This document shows, in pieces, positions 12,001 to 23,210 of a stretch of 64,000 bases of DNA. This DNA comes from Hypericum androsaemum (taxonomy: Eukaryota > Streptophyta > Magnoliopsida > Malpighiales > Hypericaceae), in the NCBI GenBank assembly GCA_963995505.1, contig OZ023192.1, forward strand, positions 278,001-342,000. Reading direction: 5' to 3'. The notes beneath the pieces are model-generated. The model made no database searches, was not told where the DNA came from, and worked only from the letters and a program-made list of their open reading frames with translations. The stretch's first letter is position 1. Each line of letters opens with the position of its first letter. Both the position numbers and the translations under genes were made by a program.

Positions 12001-12250
12001 ATTATTTATTAAGAGATATATTAAGGCAAGCTCATTGGATCGCCATTTGATGGAAATGTAAAATTGAGTAACTTACATCCGGCCCATTAGCAATTGCACA
12101 TTTGGGCCGGTGCGTAATGGGCCTTACCTGAGCCCGTAGTCGTTCTCCAACCATGCGAAGAGTTTGGTCTGTTGAAAGACATGCATAATTATTGATCTTT
12201 ATAAATTCTACATCATGGTTATTAATTTTTATGATTACTAATTTATATTA

Positions 12251-13048
12251 GTAAAAAAACTCATAGGTCCTTAAGGTTTGATATAATGTACTGAGAGATT
12301 TATTACATAGTAAATTAGTCCTTGAAATTTGAGAAATCGAACTAATTAGTCCTTGAATCTATTTTTTTATCTAATTATTGGTTAAAAACTTATCTGAAAT
12401 GACATTGCTATTCTTAAATCACCTTTTAATTACAAATTCACCATAAGATATCAAGTTAAGGAAAAAATAGTGTGTAAATTAATGATTCCGTGCACCATGT
12501 CATTCTGCGATTGCTACCTTACCTCCACTAAACTTTAACCCCCAACTTCTTAATACTTCCGGTTGATAATAGTCTGTAAAGCTAAAGGACGTTGTAGCTC
12601 AACGGCACAAGTCACTGTATATAATCAGGAGGTTCAAAGTTCAATCCCTGACGTAGGCGAATTTATCTCTAAAAAAAATAGTGTGTAAATTAATAATTTC
12701 GTGCACCATGTTAATCGTTTGGTCCTTCACTATAGCGTACCTGTTCCATTGATAAAATAAAATGATTCGGATTTGTCCATCAAACTCATTGATGATGAAG
12801 ATTTTTCCATTGAACACTTTGATGATGGTAAGATTTTTTTTTCTGAACGATGTCTTATGGTGAATTTGTAAATAAAATGTGATTTAAGGGTAGCAATGAC
12901 ATTTCAGATAAGTTGTTAACAAAAAATTGGATGAAAATAGACTCGGGGACTAACGAGTTCAATTTCTCAAACTTCAGAGACTAATTTATTAAGTGATTGA
13001 TCTCTCAGTACATTATATCTAACCTTAGAGACCTACAAGTTTTTTCTC
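12251..13048. mobile_element. Mutator-like long-TIR element (798 bp)
   Basis: Two arms of about 200 bp (12,251-12,455 and 12,835-13,048) are inverted copies. Both begin with a g..aaaaaact..tagg terminus followed by taaggttngatataatgtactgagagat-like sequence. They are flanked by 10-bp direct repeats atttatatta (12,241-12,250) and ttttatatta (13,049-13,058), 9 of 10 identical. Long TIRs and a 9-10 bp duplication point to a nonautonomous MULE. The middle contains an S1-type SINE-like block (12,585-12,680) bracketed by a direct repeat (gtgtaaattaatgattccgt and a near copy). No coding potential. Confidence 0.8.
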
Positions 13049-13058
13049 TTTTATATTA

Positions 13059-14800
13059 AGTAACTAGATTATGTTCACTTTAAATAATTTTAATTTTATA
13101 AAATTTCCAAAAAAAATTCGGTAATGTTTTTTTTTTCTCTCGCCTTATTTCGTTCTTCTACTCTCTTAGTTTATTTTTCTCTTTGTGCCAAGGAGTCATC
13201 GGCCCGCCACCGGGACATCATTCAGGCTACAACTTGATCCCGTCGGAATATGCAGATTTTTGTGTGTGGTCGGAATATGCACATAACAAACTTAAAACTT
13301 CAACTCCACAACCTGATTTTCTAAACAAATTGTTCTCAATCTTCTTTTAATAAAACGACACGAGTGTCTCTATCTAAAGTGAGGGGGGTTGGATTCGATT
13401 TTGTTTAGAAATGAGATTTCGATTTTGTTTTTGGAGTAGGACATACTGAATATGGATCTGTTTGTCCGGTATTAGTCCAAAACAAAAAGACAAAACCTCA
13501 AACTTATTGTCGAAAGCAGAGTAGTAGATACTTTGATTAGGTAAAACGTGCTAGATATTTGGGATTCCTTTGGTTAGCTCACTATCTAGCTAATGCCAGT
13601 ACTCTCTGTGCCTACCCGTCGTCTACAGTATTACATGTCTACTTAATTGTTGCCTCAAATCTACATCTGAGACCTAATTATTAATCTCTAATCTCTCTTC
13701 CATAAGCTACTTTGCTAGTAATTCACTAAATTCCTTGTTGGGTCTTAATAATTAGTCCTCCAGAAAACACTCCAATTATGGTCGATTTATGAATAACACA
13801 ATTTACGGAAGATAAAGTCACAATGTGATTACAAAAATAGAAAAAAGGCACCTCGTGATTCACAAAAGCAGTCCATACCAAATATAATATCCGTTGGAAG
13901 TCCGGTTGAGCTCGAGTGGCGTGATTCGTGAATAACACCAATGTACAGTTGTCACCAACAAGTCGATATTTATTTGTTTTAATTTAACTAAACATCTTTA
14001 ACCTGAATTATGAGAATAGAGATCGTTAAAACTTGTTGTACAAAATGCTAGTTAGTTAATTTTTTCTGACTCAGATCTTCTAAAATTACATACATTCAAT
14101 GAATATCCGAATAATTATTGGTCTTACATTCAGAAAAGTACAATTGTCAATCGCCGTTAATTCGGACAAAATAATAAGTAATATTGGTAGGTAGGCACGA
14201 AGAGAGAGAGAAAGAAGTTCCACGTAAGAATCTTCTGCAAGTGTGTTTCCTTTCCTAACAAAATAAGATACCACGTGGCTCAACTTCCTCTTCCATTTCC
14301 CTCCCACCTACTCCCGCCTCCTCTTCAGGAGGACACAAAACTTTTGATTAAGAACGAACTCAATAAGTTTGTAGCAATTGAGACCAGAAAAAGGCATAGC
14401 TGGAGTTGGAAAAGGCAGGCCTACGAGCCCAAAAGAGAGGAGGGCTCATGAGCTGCATCCAATAAATACGTCACAAGGAAGATCACAGCCAAAGGGTCAG
14501 CTTGTAAGTTGGTTTTGCTATGGTAGATTGAATTTTAATAGGGAATCCCACATCTAAAGTGGGGCTGTCTTGTTAGAATGTAAGTGCGGAAAATGCATCA
14601 ATCCGAGTGCACGACTCAATTTCACATAAGTATGTCGGAAGTAGATTAGATGTGAAAATTCTAACATAAAAGAGATACGTGTATGTACTCTTATGTTTGG
14701 TTTGGTTTAGTTTAGATAGCGGTTGGTTGTTATGTCCTAGAAAGAGGCTTGTTATATGTGTTTGAGATGTTCACTTCCCTGCTCTATAGTTTGTTACTCC
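13059..14800. other. Intergenic DNA, no gene seen
   Basis: AT-rich sequence without a convincing coding exon. A piece at 14,572-14,670 starts tgttagaat and ends attctaaca, which looks like a short remnant of an inverted-ended or LTR-type element, but nothing more can be supported. Confidence 0.5.
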
Positions 14801-17011
14801 AGGAATCAATCCAAAAGCACCAACTTGGGCCGTTTAGTTTGAACGAGGGGGATGCAATTGTTGTTGACATGCCGATGACTATCAACTCGGACATCATAAT
14901 TTGGGGATTGTGCTGGCTGGATGTGTTGTTGTATCAATAGCCGACAGTTTTGCTGCTAAGGAAATCGCTATCCGGTTAAGGGTTTCAGATGCAACTACCT
15001 TGTTTAGCAGATGCTTCATCTTTCTTGCTGCTGATACATTTGGCTGTTATTGCATCTTTCGAATTCAGGGTTTATAGTAAGGGATGGATGGTTTGAAGAT
15101 CCCTCCCTCTGTACAGGTGAGAGACCCTGTTTGTGTTCTATGCAAGCTTGATACATCATGTTGTGCCCCTCTTATTGCCTGTTCATACAAGCCATGCTTG
15201 TGTTTGCTTGAGTTAACCATGAACAAGACACTTGGCCGTCCTCGCCTTGCAGCCGTGTTGTGGAATCTGCTACAGACAAAGATTATATTCAATTGGACTG
15301 ATGTAGGTGTGGAAATAAGGAAGCATCATCTATCCAATTATTCCTACCCCGGCAGTAAGAAGCATGCCGGTTTTGTAATTGCAGGCCTCACAGTTATATG
15401 CCAGTTTATCAGCCTATACTCGATGAAAAACATTGTCTTCTCGTCCGGGACAACAGGTTCGGATACTTGTGCTCTCTCTAGTCACGTATACTCTCGGCCA
15501 TGTGACTAATATTCTGCTTGCTCTGTTAATTTAGGGGGTCAAAGATCAGATTGTATGGACGCATATTTCACCAATTCAAGGTGCAGCTGATGGCTGGCAC
15601 ACCTGGAAGTTCAAGTCGGTGATGTTTATTGATGGCCAACAAACTTCGGATGGGTGATGGGGCCTCTTATTCTCTATTCAAGCTTCTTAAATAACGGAAC
15701 TCTTGCCCTCTTTCATGGATCTCCTCTTGGCCGTGAGTTCGGAAAGTTTGTCAAGGTACACTTTCAACTTTTACCTAACATCTATTCAGATGGAAGTTTT
15801 CATTGTACAACTTACTGCAATAGTCTACTGACTTGACCATTGTACTAAAGCAGATGAAAATTTCTGAAGTCTTTCCATCGCAGGACAGTTCGTATCGCTG
15901 GTAAAGCTTCTAATGTCGATGATGACCTTTGGCTTTCTTCAAGAGCTTATTACAAGGGAGTTTGTTACAACCACAAGGTTTAGGAGCATTTAGTGGCTCA
16001 TCTATGGAGTTCCCTTGGTAAGAACATCTTTATGATGCTTACCCGCTGTAAATTTTGATCCAATCTATATTGTTGTATCCCAAGTTTCACACTGTCTCTC
16101 CCACGTATCAGGTGAGCGGAAAGACCGATCCTACAAGGTTTGAACTTTCTGTTAGAATGCTGCTTGACACTCTTTCTTTTTCAGCCAGATGAACAACATT
16201 GTGTTGGTGAAGTTGTCTTGTTTTCTGCTGCGTGCGTACATGGGAGCTTCTTGAATGAAACGGTACGCTCGAAGAGAACACCTTACTTTCCAGGCATGTT
16301 AGAGGACATAGTTGAAAGGTATTTCATTGTCTAGGGTCCAGCTGATGACACACACCATGAACCTTGGTGGCATTAAGGTATCGTGCGCGCCTTACATCAC
16401 TAAATTTGGTTCTCAATCACTGTAACAATACGAGGAAGCTGACAACTTAACATCTGCGCTGACCGAACATCGAATATCTCTTCTTGCTCAGAATAGCTCT
16501 GTGGAGATCGAGCGTGTGTGCAACCGAGCTGATGATGATGCCATCCATCATGGAAGCTGCAGAAATTAGTGCATCGCCAACTGAAGGAGTTCCAAAGCTA
16601 CTCGTGAAGTTCACGGTGCTAAAGAATGGACTCACTGCTGATGTGAACGAGTCCAGGAGGAAATTCTCGATGACCATTCAGAGAAATCTTAATCCCCTTG
16701 TTCAAGGTCCGAATCCCTACTTTAGTCTCTGTCTAGGTTTAGTACATGAACTGGAAAGGCGTGTATAGAGAACAATCCATCCATAATCCTCTCTACGCCT
16801 TTTGTCGGACCTAATTTTACACAACTCGCTACCGGTTGGTTGTTAATACAGCTCAAAAGTTGGCCTTGTTTAAGTCGCTAACGCTAAGATTGGCCTTTGA
16901 ACAGGTTGGTTTCGTGAAGATTGTGCCCGAATTCCCCTTCGAACAAGTTGCTGAAGAGAGTAATGTAATGCCAGATCATGCACGAGTACAACTTAAAAGT
17001 GCTCGAATTTG
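14800..17011 (+). pseudogene. Acyl-activating enzyme (AAE17/18 type) pseudogene
   Basis: Fragments in several frames line up in order with plant peroxisomal acyl-activating enzymes of the AAE17/AAE18 group (AMP-binding fold, activating carboxylic acids with ATP and CoA). They include [33 protein letters not shown]; the P-loop-like core NIVFSSGTTG near 15,430; [76 protein letters not shown] near 16,500; and VKIVPEFPF near the end. The frame breaks repeatedly: a TGA after GDVY near 15,632 and +/-1 shifts near 14,900, 15,430 and 16,500. The segment between the FVK and SNVDDD blocks is mostly missing, and the N-terminus was not found. Some intron borders are still recognisable. Confidence 0.85.
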
Positions 17012-17385
17012 ATGAAGGAAAAAAAGGTACGACACTCTCTCATGTAACCTTTTCTTTTTTGTGAAACAAAGCATATAGCATTAACTTCATTTTACAAAAA
17101 GCCTCGGAAATACACTCATTAGGATAATTCCCCGCCAGGAGGATTAAAAGGAAGATCGGCTTCTTCTATATATATATTATTTACAATCAGGCCCAGCTGC
17201 TTCCCGTTCTCATTCCTCTTCTCATATTGCTTGAGAGCGGGTTGATCTTGTGATCCGTATCGGACACCTCGTATAGTCAAAGTGGCGGAAGTGGGTTCAA
17301 TGGCGCCGATCCCAAAACTAACCCCACCGACAGCCGAAGCTTAGTGAAAAAGTGTCTCGAAAAACCCCAAGGGATCTCTCTCAGC
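17012..17385. other. Spacer between AAE pseudogene and F-box gene
   Basis: Contains the likely 3' untranslated region of the minus-strand F-box gene. No coding feature recognised. Confidence 0.5.
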
Positions 17386-18453
17386 TCAGATCTCAACGCA
17401 GCAACCCGACTGGACAAACCCAGTGAACTCCTCGGCCACCTCCACCTTGTGGATTTTACTATTCTGCCCCTCCCCCTCCACCAAGTAGAACCCTTGGGTC
17501 CCACCCTGGTACTCCGACCCGGCCACCATCACCCGGTCCCCGACCACCACCCCGCACGACCCAACCCTCCCCACCATCTCCCCCCAGCACACCACCCCTC
17601 CCCCGGGCCTCACCATCCCCGCGCTGCCACGTGGGCACCTCCCGGGAGTCCACACGCCATCCACGTGGCGCCACTCCCCCGTCGCGGCGTCGTACACCTC
17701 CGCGTCCCCCCGGAACCCGCCCTGGTTCTCCGTCCCGTACCCGCTCACCACCCAGAACTGCTCCCCGCCGGTGCCGTCCTCCCCGCCCACGACGAACCCC
17801 TCGCACTCGTCCCGCTCCTGGGACATCGCAGCGAGCGGGCTCCACTCGTCGCGCCTGACGTCATAAACCCACCCGGTGGCCAGCGCGTTCTTGCTCTCGT
17901 CGTGTCCTCCGGCGACGTAGATCCTGCCCGACGACCCGCCGGCCGACCCGATCGCGAAGAACGACCTCTTCTCCGGCATCGGCGTTCCCTCCGTCCACCG
18001 CCCAGTCACGAAATCGTACACGAACACGTCCCTTACCGGGTCGTAGCTGGCCGGATCCCACCCGCCCATGACAACCAGCCGGCCGCCGCATCCGGCCAGC
18101 TGGCAGAACAGCGGAAGGCCAGACGGGTACTTGGGGACAGGGCCAAGTCGGTCCCACGCTCCGGTGACCGGGTTAAACACCGCGATCCCATAGGAAGGGG
18201 GAGCAGCCGGAGCCTTCTCGCCGGCGACGGCGATGAGTGGGGATGGCTGGGCCTGGACTAGGCAGGCCACTTTATGGGTAAAGCCGTTGACTTTACGGTG
18301 GGCGTAGAAGTCCCGGCCCTGTAGGAGCTGCCTCCACCGGCGGCAGACGCCGGAAGCCACGCGGTGAGTTGTGTACGAAAGCCTGGTGACGCACTCCAGG
18401 CCGAGTTCCTCCGGTAGTCCGGGGATCAGCTCCCCAAGTTCGAAGCTTTCCAT
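17386..18453 (-). CDS. F-box/kelch-repeat protein, KMD/KFB group
   Basis: Intronless, 355 residues, GC-rich and complete. An N-terminal F-box (about residues 10-50, LIPGLPEELGLECVTRLSY then VCRRWRQLL) is followed by kelch blades at about 90-300 with typical GG and W spacing: YGIAVFNPVTGAWDRLG, RLVVMGGWDP, RIYVAGGHDESKNALATGW, EVYDAATGEWRHVDG. Length and sequence match the Arabidopsis At1g15670/At1g80440/At2g44130 group (KISS ME DEADLY or KFB proteins). These SCF substrate adaptors target type-B cytokinin response regulators and phenylalanine ammonia-lyase for degradation. The role here is by family inference. The ATG sits just after a purine-rich leader; an upstream TATA box fits transcription from about 18,600. 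Confidence 0.92.
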   Translation of the reverse strand: MESFELGELIPGLPEELGLECVTRLSYTTHRVASGVCRRWRQLLQGRDFYAHRKVNGFTHKVACLVQAQPSPLIAVAGEKAPAAPPSYGIAVFNPVTGAWDRLGPVPKYPSGLPLFCQLAGCGGRLVVMGGWDPASYDPVRDVFVYDFVTGRWTEGTPMPEKRSFFAIGSAGGSSGRIYVAGGHDESKNALATGWVYDVRRDEWSPLAAMSQERDECEGFVVGGEDGTGGEQFWVVSGYGTENQGGFRGDAEVYDAATGEWRHVDGVWTPGRCPRGSAGMVRPGGGVVCWGEMVGRVGSCGVVVGDRVMVAGSEYQGGTQGFYLVEGEGQNSKIHKVEVAEEFTGFVQSGCCVEI

Positions 18454-18630
18454 TTTCCAATCTCCTCTATGGATTTAGGTTTCTAGAGAGAGAAATATTA
18501 GGTCTTTCAGGTCTGGAGAGAGAGAGAAGAAGAAAAGATGGCTTCTATTATTATCTGGTAATTGTTTTAGGGTTTGATGAGCTCTGAGGTGTGTGAGAGT
18601 GTGTAGAAGAAGGGGTCAGACAGCGTTTGG

Positions 18631-18640
18631 TATTTATAAG
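18631..18640 (-). promoter_or_regulatory. TATA box of the F-box gene
   Basis: On the minus strand the sequence reads cttataaata, about 180 bp upstream of the F-box ATG, leaving a leader of roughly 150 nt with GA-rich repeats (18,480-18,530). Position and sequence suit a plant TATA box; the start site is inferred. Confidence 0.55.
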
Positions 18641-19888
18641 GAACAATAGTTACAATACTCTCTTTCTTTACTCTAAAGCCTTGTTACCAAAAATAAAAAA
18701 CTAAAGCCTTCTAGAAGGGACTCCACCACTTTCACCTCTTTTTTTTTTTTTTTTGCTATTCGTACATGATAATTCGGAAAGATTCTTCTAACTTCTATTA
18801 AGAAAAATATGCTTTAAAACTTTTATTCATTCTTATTAAGAACACTACCATCAACAAGATATCAATTTTTTCTTAATATATTTTTTATATTTGGATAAAA
18901 ATTTTAAATAAATTATATTTCATCGGTACTAGCTAATAAGAACAGCTCAAATATGTCACTTACGTGTTAGTTTTTGGTGTATGTGCTGAAATCCAGTGAA
19001 CCAATTTTCAATTTTAGAAATATCCGAAAATTTGGACCTAGTAGTAATCCAGCTTCCAAGCTTAAGACAAGCGTACAAAAAAAAATTCCGAGTGGCCCTA
19101 TGTAACATTCCACTTTTGCTTCTTTTGTACTCTTTTGCAATTTTTTTTCCCATTTTGCTTTTTCTTTTTTTTTTGGTGCTCAACTTTTCTGTCATAATTC
19201 TCGGGATATTTACGAGCCCTCTTTTTGCCTTTCTCGCGTTCTGTTGGTGCAATATGGGCCGGCGGGAAAAACTTGGAAAAGAAGTCTACTATTTTTAATC
19301 TGGAGGGGACCTAAAGTGCCCACTTTTTGTACTTGCTTTATCTCAGCTGTGAGGACTATCGTTATTGGAGTTTGGATGCGTTTTAACAATATGAAAAAGA
19401 TTTGACATGAATTGGATTCTAAATTTGCTATTTTTTCCAAACACAATTATCAAATCTAATAATCTGATTTCGAGTTAACCAGTGCATATTCAGATATTCT
19501 CACAACTCACAAAACGAACTCAAGACACTGCCAAGATCACGCATCCACTCACGATCGTCCCGTGGTCGACGGAAGCATGGAAGCCAGCATGTTATCAACG
19601 TGAGTTTTCCCTAATAAACTTGAGCCATGGAGGAAATGACCAATGCGATTTACTATTTTTATTTGAGCTATGTTATTTAAAGTCGAGCAATGTCGGATTT
19701 CAATTTTATAGAGTGGCTCTTCTAAAAATGTTCATCACATTGGTGAGACTTAAATACAAAACCTTAAATCTCTTATCAATTGAAACAAATTTTGGTCAAT
19801 AAAATCAACTATGATATGGGAAAGAGAAAAATAAACTGTAAATGAACATGAATAAATACACGAATTTTGTTTATAAAAAAAGAAAAAA
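18641..19888. other. AT-rich intergenic DNA
   Basis: Homopolymer-rich stretches (T17 near 18,738, several T8-T10 runs near 19,140-19,180). Small ORFs here are low complexity and unsupported. Confidence 0.5.
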
Positions 19889-19918
19889 ATTGACAACTCC
19901 CTAAGGTTTGATATACTG

Positions 19919-20101
19919 TATGCAAGAAAATGAAAGAAAATGCAAGATAAGGCAAGAAAAGACAAGATAAGGCAAGAAAAGACAAGAAAATGCAAGAAAA
20001 AGCAAAGAAAAGGCAAGGAAAGGCAAGGAAAGGAAAGAAGAGGAAAGATAAGGCAAGAAAAGGTAAGAAAATGTGAGAAAAGGCAAGAAAAGACAAGAAA
20101 A
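19919..20101. repeat. gcaagaaaa-type minisatellite
   Basis: About 180 bp of short A/G-rich units (gcaagaaaag, acaagataag, gcaaggaaag) on the plus strand; the minus strand is pure C/T-rich and yields spurious Leu/Phe/Ser ORFs. It interrupts the left arm of the surrounding inverted-repeat element. Confidence 0.9.
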
Positions 20102-20183
20102 TTAGTTCTTGAGTTTTGAAAAATTGAACTTGTTAACTCCCAGTGTCAATTTTTATCTCAAATGACACATGAGAGTACCAAAA

Positions 20184-20577
20184 TGCGAGGCAACGGATAT
20201 CTAGGCTCTTGCATCGATGAAGAACGTAGCGAATTGCGATACTTGGTGTGAATTGCATAATTTCGTAAACCATCGAGTCTTTGAATGCAAGTTGCGCCCG
20301 AAGCCTTCTGGCTGAGGGCACGTCTACCTAGGTGTCACACTTCGTCACCCCAAACCCAACACCTCACTAGAGGAGCTTGGGAAGAGGACGGGCAGATAAT
20401 GGTCTTCCGTACGTACCAGTTCGCGATTGACCCAAAAATCAGTTCCTTGCGATCGCAAGCACGACCAGTTGTGGTTGTAAGACCCTCGATTTTAAGTCGT
20501 GAACATGCCTCGCATGTTAGGACAATTTGACCCTAAACGTGCTCGAAGAACTTCGAACACTCACAAAGTGACCCAGG
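20184..20577 (+). pseudogene. Degenerate 5.8S rRNA and ITS2 fragment
   Basis: 20,184-20,340 matches nearly the whole plant 5.8S rRNA: caacggatatctnggctct, gcatcgatgaagaacgtagc, gatacttggtgtgaattgca, accatcgagtctttgaa, gcaagttgcgcccgaagcc, with scattered changes mostly of the C/T and G/A kind. 20,341-20,577 follows in the correct rDNA order as ITS2: ggttgtaagaccctcg, a ttaggacaatttgaccctaa segment, ending at gacccagg, where 26S would begin. There is no 18S, ITS1 or 26S. Length and damage show it is a dead dispersed copy and not a functional array unit. Confidence 0.9.
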
Positions 20578-20930
20578 TTGTTCTCCCTGTAACCAACACC
20601 AACCATGTATATTAAGATCTCTGATAATGTGCGTGTCAATCTTGCGGAGACTAGCTAAGTTGGGATATGCGCTTGTTTCTCGTGGGATATTGCAGCAGAC
20701 TTAAGTTTTTTTTTTGGGTGCGTAGATTTTTTATTATGAAGTGGAGATTAGTATATTTTATGGTGATTTTGAAATTTTAAAATGAAGAGAAGTATTTTGG
20801 TAATCTCATATCTCATTTGACATAAAAATTGTCTCAGAAATTAACGAGTTCGATTTCTCAAAACTTATAGACTTATTAACTAAAGTCAAAAGACATTATA
20901 CCAAACATTTGAAACTTTTCAGTTTTTTCC

Positions 20931-22193
20931 CCATAAAAAATTGCCACGTGGCGATGACACACCCGGCCACAATACAAGTCGATCATCGGTAACTCAAATT
21001 GAATAAATACTGATTATAATAAATTACAAGTGACTCACTTCCTCTGTGCCGGGAAAATTAATATTGAGAACATTTTCTCGTTGCATTATTTTCTTGACAA
21101 AGATTGCAAGATTCTGTGTGTTGTGTTTGTAGGAATACCATTTTTTTTACATATCAGATTCTCAAAATTTCTAGACTAGAATATACATCAATGTTAATAT
21201 CTCTTGCGTGATAACTCATAAGATACGATAAATTCAACACTAAAATACCAACAAATACTTAAATTTATTGGTAATGACGTTGTTATTATTTAAGCAAAAT
21301 ATCTCGAGTTCGAGCCATTGAAAATATAGCAATGTAAGTATTTATTGATATTTTTTTAGTTTAACCAAAATATTTCGAATTTGACCTATTGAGAACGTGG
21401 TAGTGTTAAGTGCTTGCTATGAGAACTTTTTCGTCTTTTAAAGATATCACTTGACTTGAAACTGGATTAGTCATCTCATTGTATGCCCAGATACCATGCA
21501 TTATAAACCTAACATTTTTTGCACAAAAAAATTACATAAACAATGATAAATTTATATTCAATTCAAATTTCAAATTTGTATTATGATGGTATGCTAGGAA
21601 GTTACAAGATAATTGGGCATCCATTATGTGGCCAATGCTTGAACTCATTGACCGAACGACTGGTTTGTTACCCCATTGGATAAGGATAAACCGAATGCTG
21701 AGTTGAGGGGGTAAGGCTTATTTGGCTCTTTGCCACTGCAAATAATAATTGAGAGAGCTCGGTGGGGCCCACGCCTAACTGCTCGAATATCAGGGGATCA
21801 TGCATCTCCTGGGAGTGACACGTGGAGGATAAACTCGATTAGAGTGAGATTGTTTCCTTCCCTCCTTCTCTCTGACGGTGACACCTATGCATATCTCCCC
21901 CCCATTTTTAAATTTTCAGATTGCTCAATACCGAGGATTAATCCATAAATTTCACAACTCAGCGGGCGCTCCCATGCAATTATTTTTATATTTGTCATTG
22001 GGTTAGAAAATCTAGACTAATTTCAAGGGGATTAAATTATGGCCAATGTTTAGTTTAGCACACTGATATTTTTGATATATTTTCATTCAAATTTTCAATA
22101 ATTTTAGAACTTGTAAAGAGTTTAGAACTCTGTCAGTTTTCTATATAATAATATTTATCGACTTTCACGAATCTTTCTCGTACTTAGATATTT
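20931..22193. other. Intergenic DNA with decayed S2 repeats
   Basis: Contains two diverged S2-like blocks (21,263-21,350 with tctcgagttcgagcc, and 21,355-21,505 ending cttgaaactggattagtc). No gene recognised. Confidence 0.45.
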
Positions 22194-23210
22194 AGGAAAA
22201 GTCCACTTAAGTACCCTGTGGTATCACAAAAAATTAAGTCAGTACCCTGTAGTTTAAAACGTATCAATTGAGTCATATTTATTCCAATTAAAATCAATTA
22301 GAGGCCCGGGCAGCTGCCCGAACCCTGCCCGTCTTGCCCGGACCTTGTCCTGCCACTTGGACCAGCCACGTCAGCATTTATTAATGACGAGGCGTCACGT
22401 GGACTTTCCCTTCCAACTTCACCTCTCCTCCTCTTCTTCTTCTTCTTCCCAAAACCCACGCATCCTCCTCGTTCGACTACTTTGACTCTGTCTTCTCCGC
22501 TGCAAAGCCCTCCTCTGCGGACGACGATGTGTTCGGATCCTTCGTTTCGAAGCCCGCGCCCGTGGTGGACGATCTATTGGGAGATTTGGGGCTCCCTCTA
22601 AGTCGAAGCCTCCCGCGGGGCAAGGGACAAGACGAGTCAATGGCCAGATTCGATGATTTGATGCCCGGGTTTGGGTCTTCTAGTAGTGGGTTTGCTCCAC
22701 ACTTCTAATGTATGTTGAATTTTTTTTCTTTTGATTTATGTAGCTAATGCTTTCGTTTGTTTGTTGGAGATTGAGTGGGTTTTTAGTTTTCTATGTTATA
22801 TGTTAATGCATTGGCCGGAGTTGTTTATATGATTTAGGTTTCTTGATGTTGAATTGAACTCTGTTATAATTTTGCTAATTAGGAAGGGTGATATAATTTT
22901 GGTTGTTGAGTTTCTGGGTGGGAGAAGGGTTGAAGATGGGTGGGTGCGTGAGTTTTGGGAAGAAGAAGAAGAAGAGGAGAGGGGAAGTTGGAAGGGAAAG
23001 TTCACGTGGCGCCTCGTCATTAATAAATGCTGACGTGGCTGGTCCACGTGGCTGGGCAGGGTCCGGGCAAGATGGGCAGGGTTCGGGCAGCTGCCCGGGC
23101 CTCTAATTGATTTTAATTGGAATAAGTTTGACTCAATTGATACGTTTTAAACCACAGGATACTGACTTGATTTTTTGCGAAACTACAGAGTACTTAAGTG
23201 GACTTTTCCC
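22194..23210. mobile_element. Pack-MULE-like element with about 260-bp TIRs
   Basis: The terminal arms (22,194-22,455 and about 22,945-23,210) are inverted copies starting ggaaaagtccacttaagta and running through gaggcccgggcagctgcccg to a cttcttcttcttcccaaaac segment. Flanks tagatattt (22,185-22,193) and tatatattt (23,211-23,219) are an 8-of-9 target duplication, as for Mutator-like elements. Between the arms is a fragment of a host auxilin-like gene (22,472-22,708), and then AT-rich sequence. No transposase is present, so it is nonautonomous. Confidence 0.82.
22472..22708 (+). pseudogene. Captured auxilin-like gene fragment
   Basis: An open stretch of 78 codons reads FDYFDSVFSAAKP ... DDDVFGSF ... 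PVVDDLLGDLGL ... FDDLMPGFGSSSSGF and then TAA. The D-D-V-F, DDLLG-G and FDDL-PGFG motifs in this order are those of the N-terminal half of plant auxilin-related (clathrin-uncoating J-domain) proteins. There is no J domain and no ATG in context, and the sequence is GC-rich between AT-rich element parts. It therefore looks like an exon captured by the surrounding MULE. Assignment from recalled family motifs. Confidence 0.65.

Larger units (their letters stand above)
19889..20930. mobile_element. Inverted-repeat element carrying rDNA
   Basis: The left arm (19,889-20,184) and right arm (about 20,780-20,930) are inverted copies. Left: tagttcttgagttttgaaaa ... atttttatctcaaatgacac ... gagagtaccaaaat. 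Reverse complement of right: taagtctataagttttgaga ... atttttatgtcaaatgagat ... gagattaccaaaat. The arms are also related to those of the element at 12,251-13,048 (taaggtttgatata, gaaattgaact). The left arm is split by a gcaagaaaa minisatellite. Between the arms lies a 5.8S-ITS2 rDNA fragment that begins exactly where the left arm ends. Target duplication not resolved. Confidence 0.7.

Noticed and set aside
17344..18261. 305-codon plus-strand ORF (Pro/His/Arg-rich) opposite the F-box gene
   Set aside because: GC-rich antisense shadow of a well supported F-box/kelch coding sequence; composition is low complexity and no domain is present.
19750..20096. Overlapping minus-strand ORFs rich in Phe, Leu and Ser
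   Set aside because: Produced by the gcaagaaaa minisatellite; the same peptide pattern appears in all three frames.
20184..20577. Functional 5.8S rRNA gene
   Set aside because: Many changes at invariant positions, no 18S or 26S beside it, and enclosed in a transposon; called a pseudogene.
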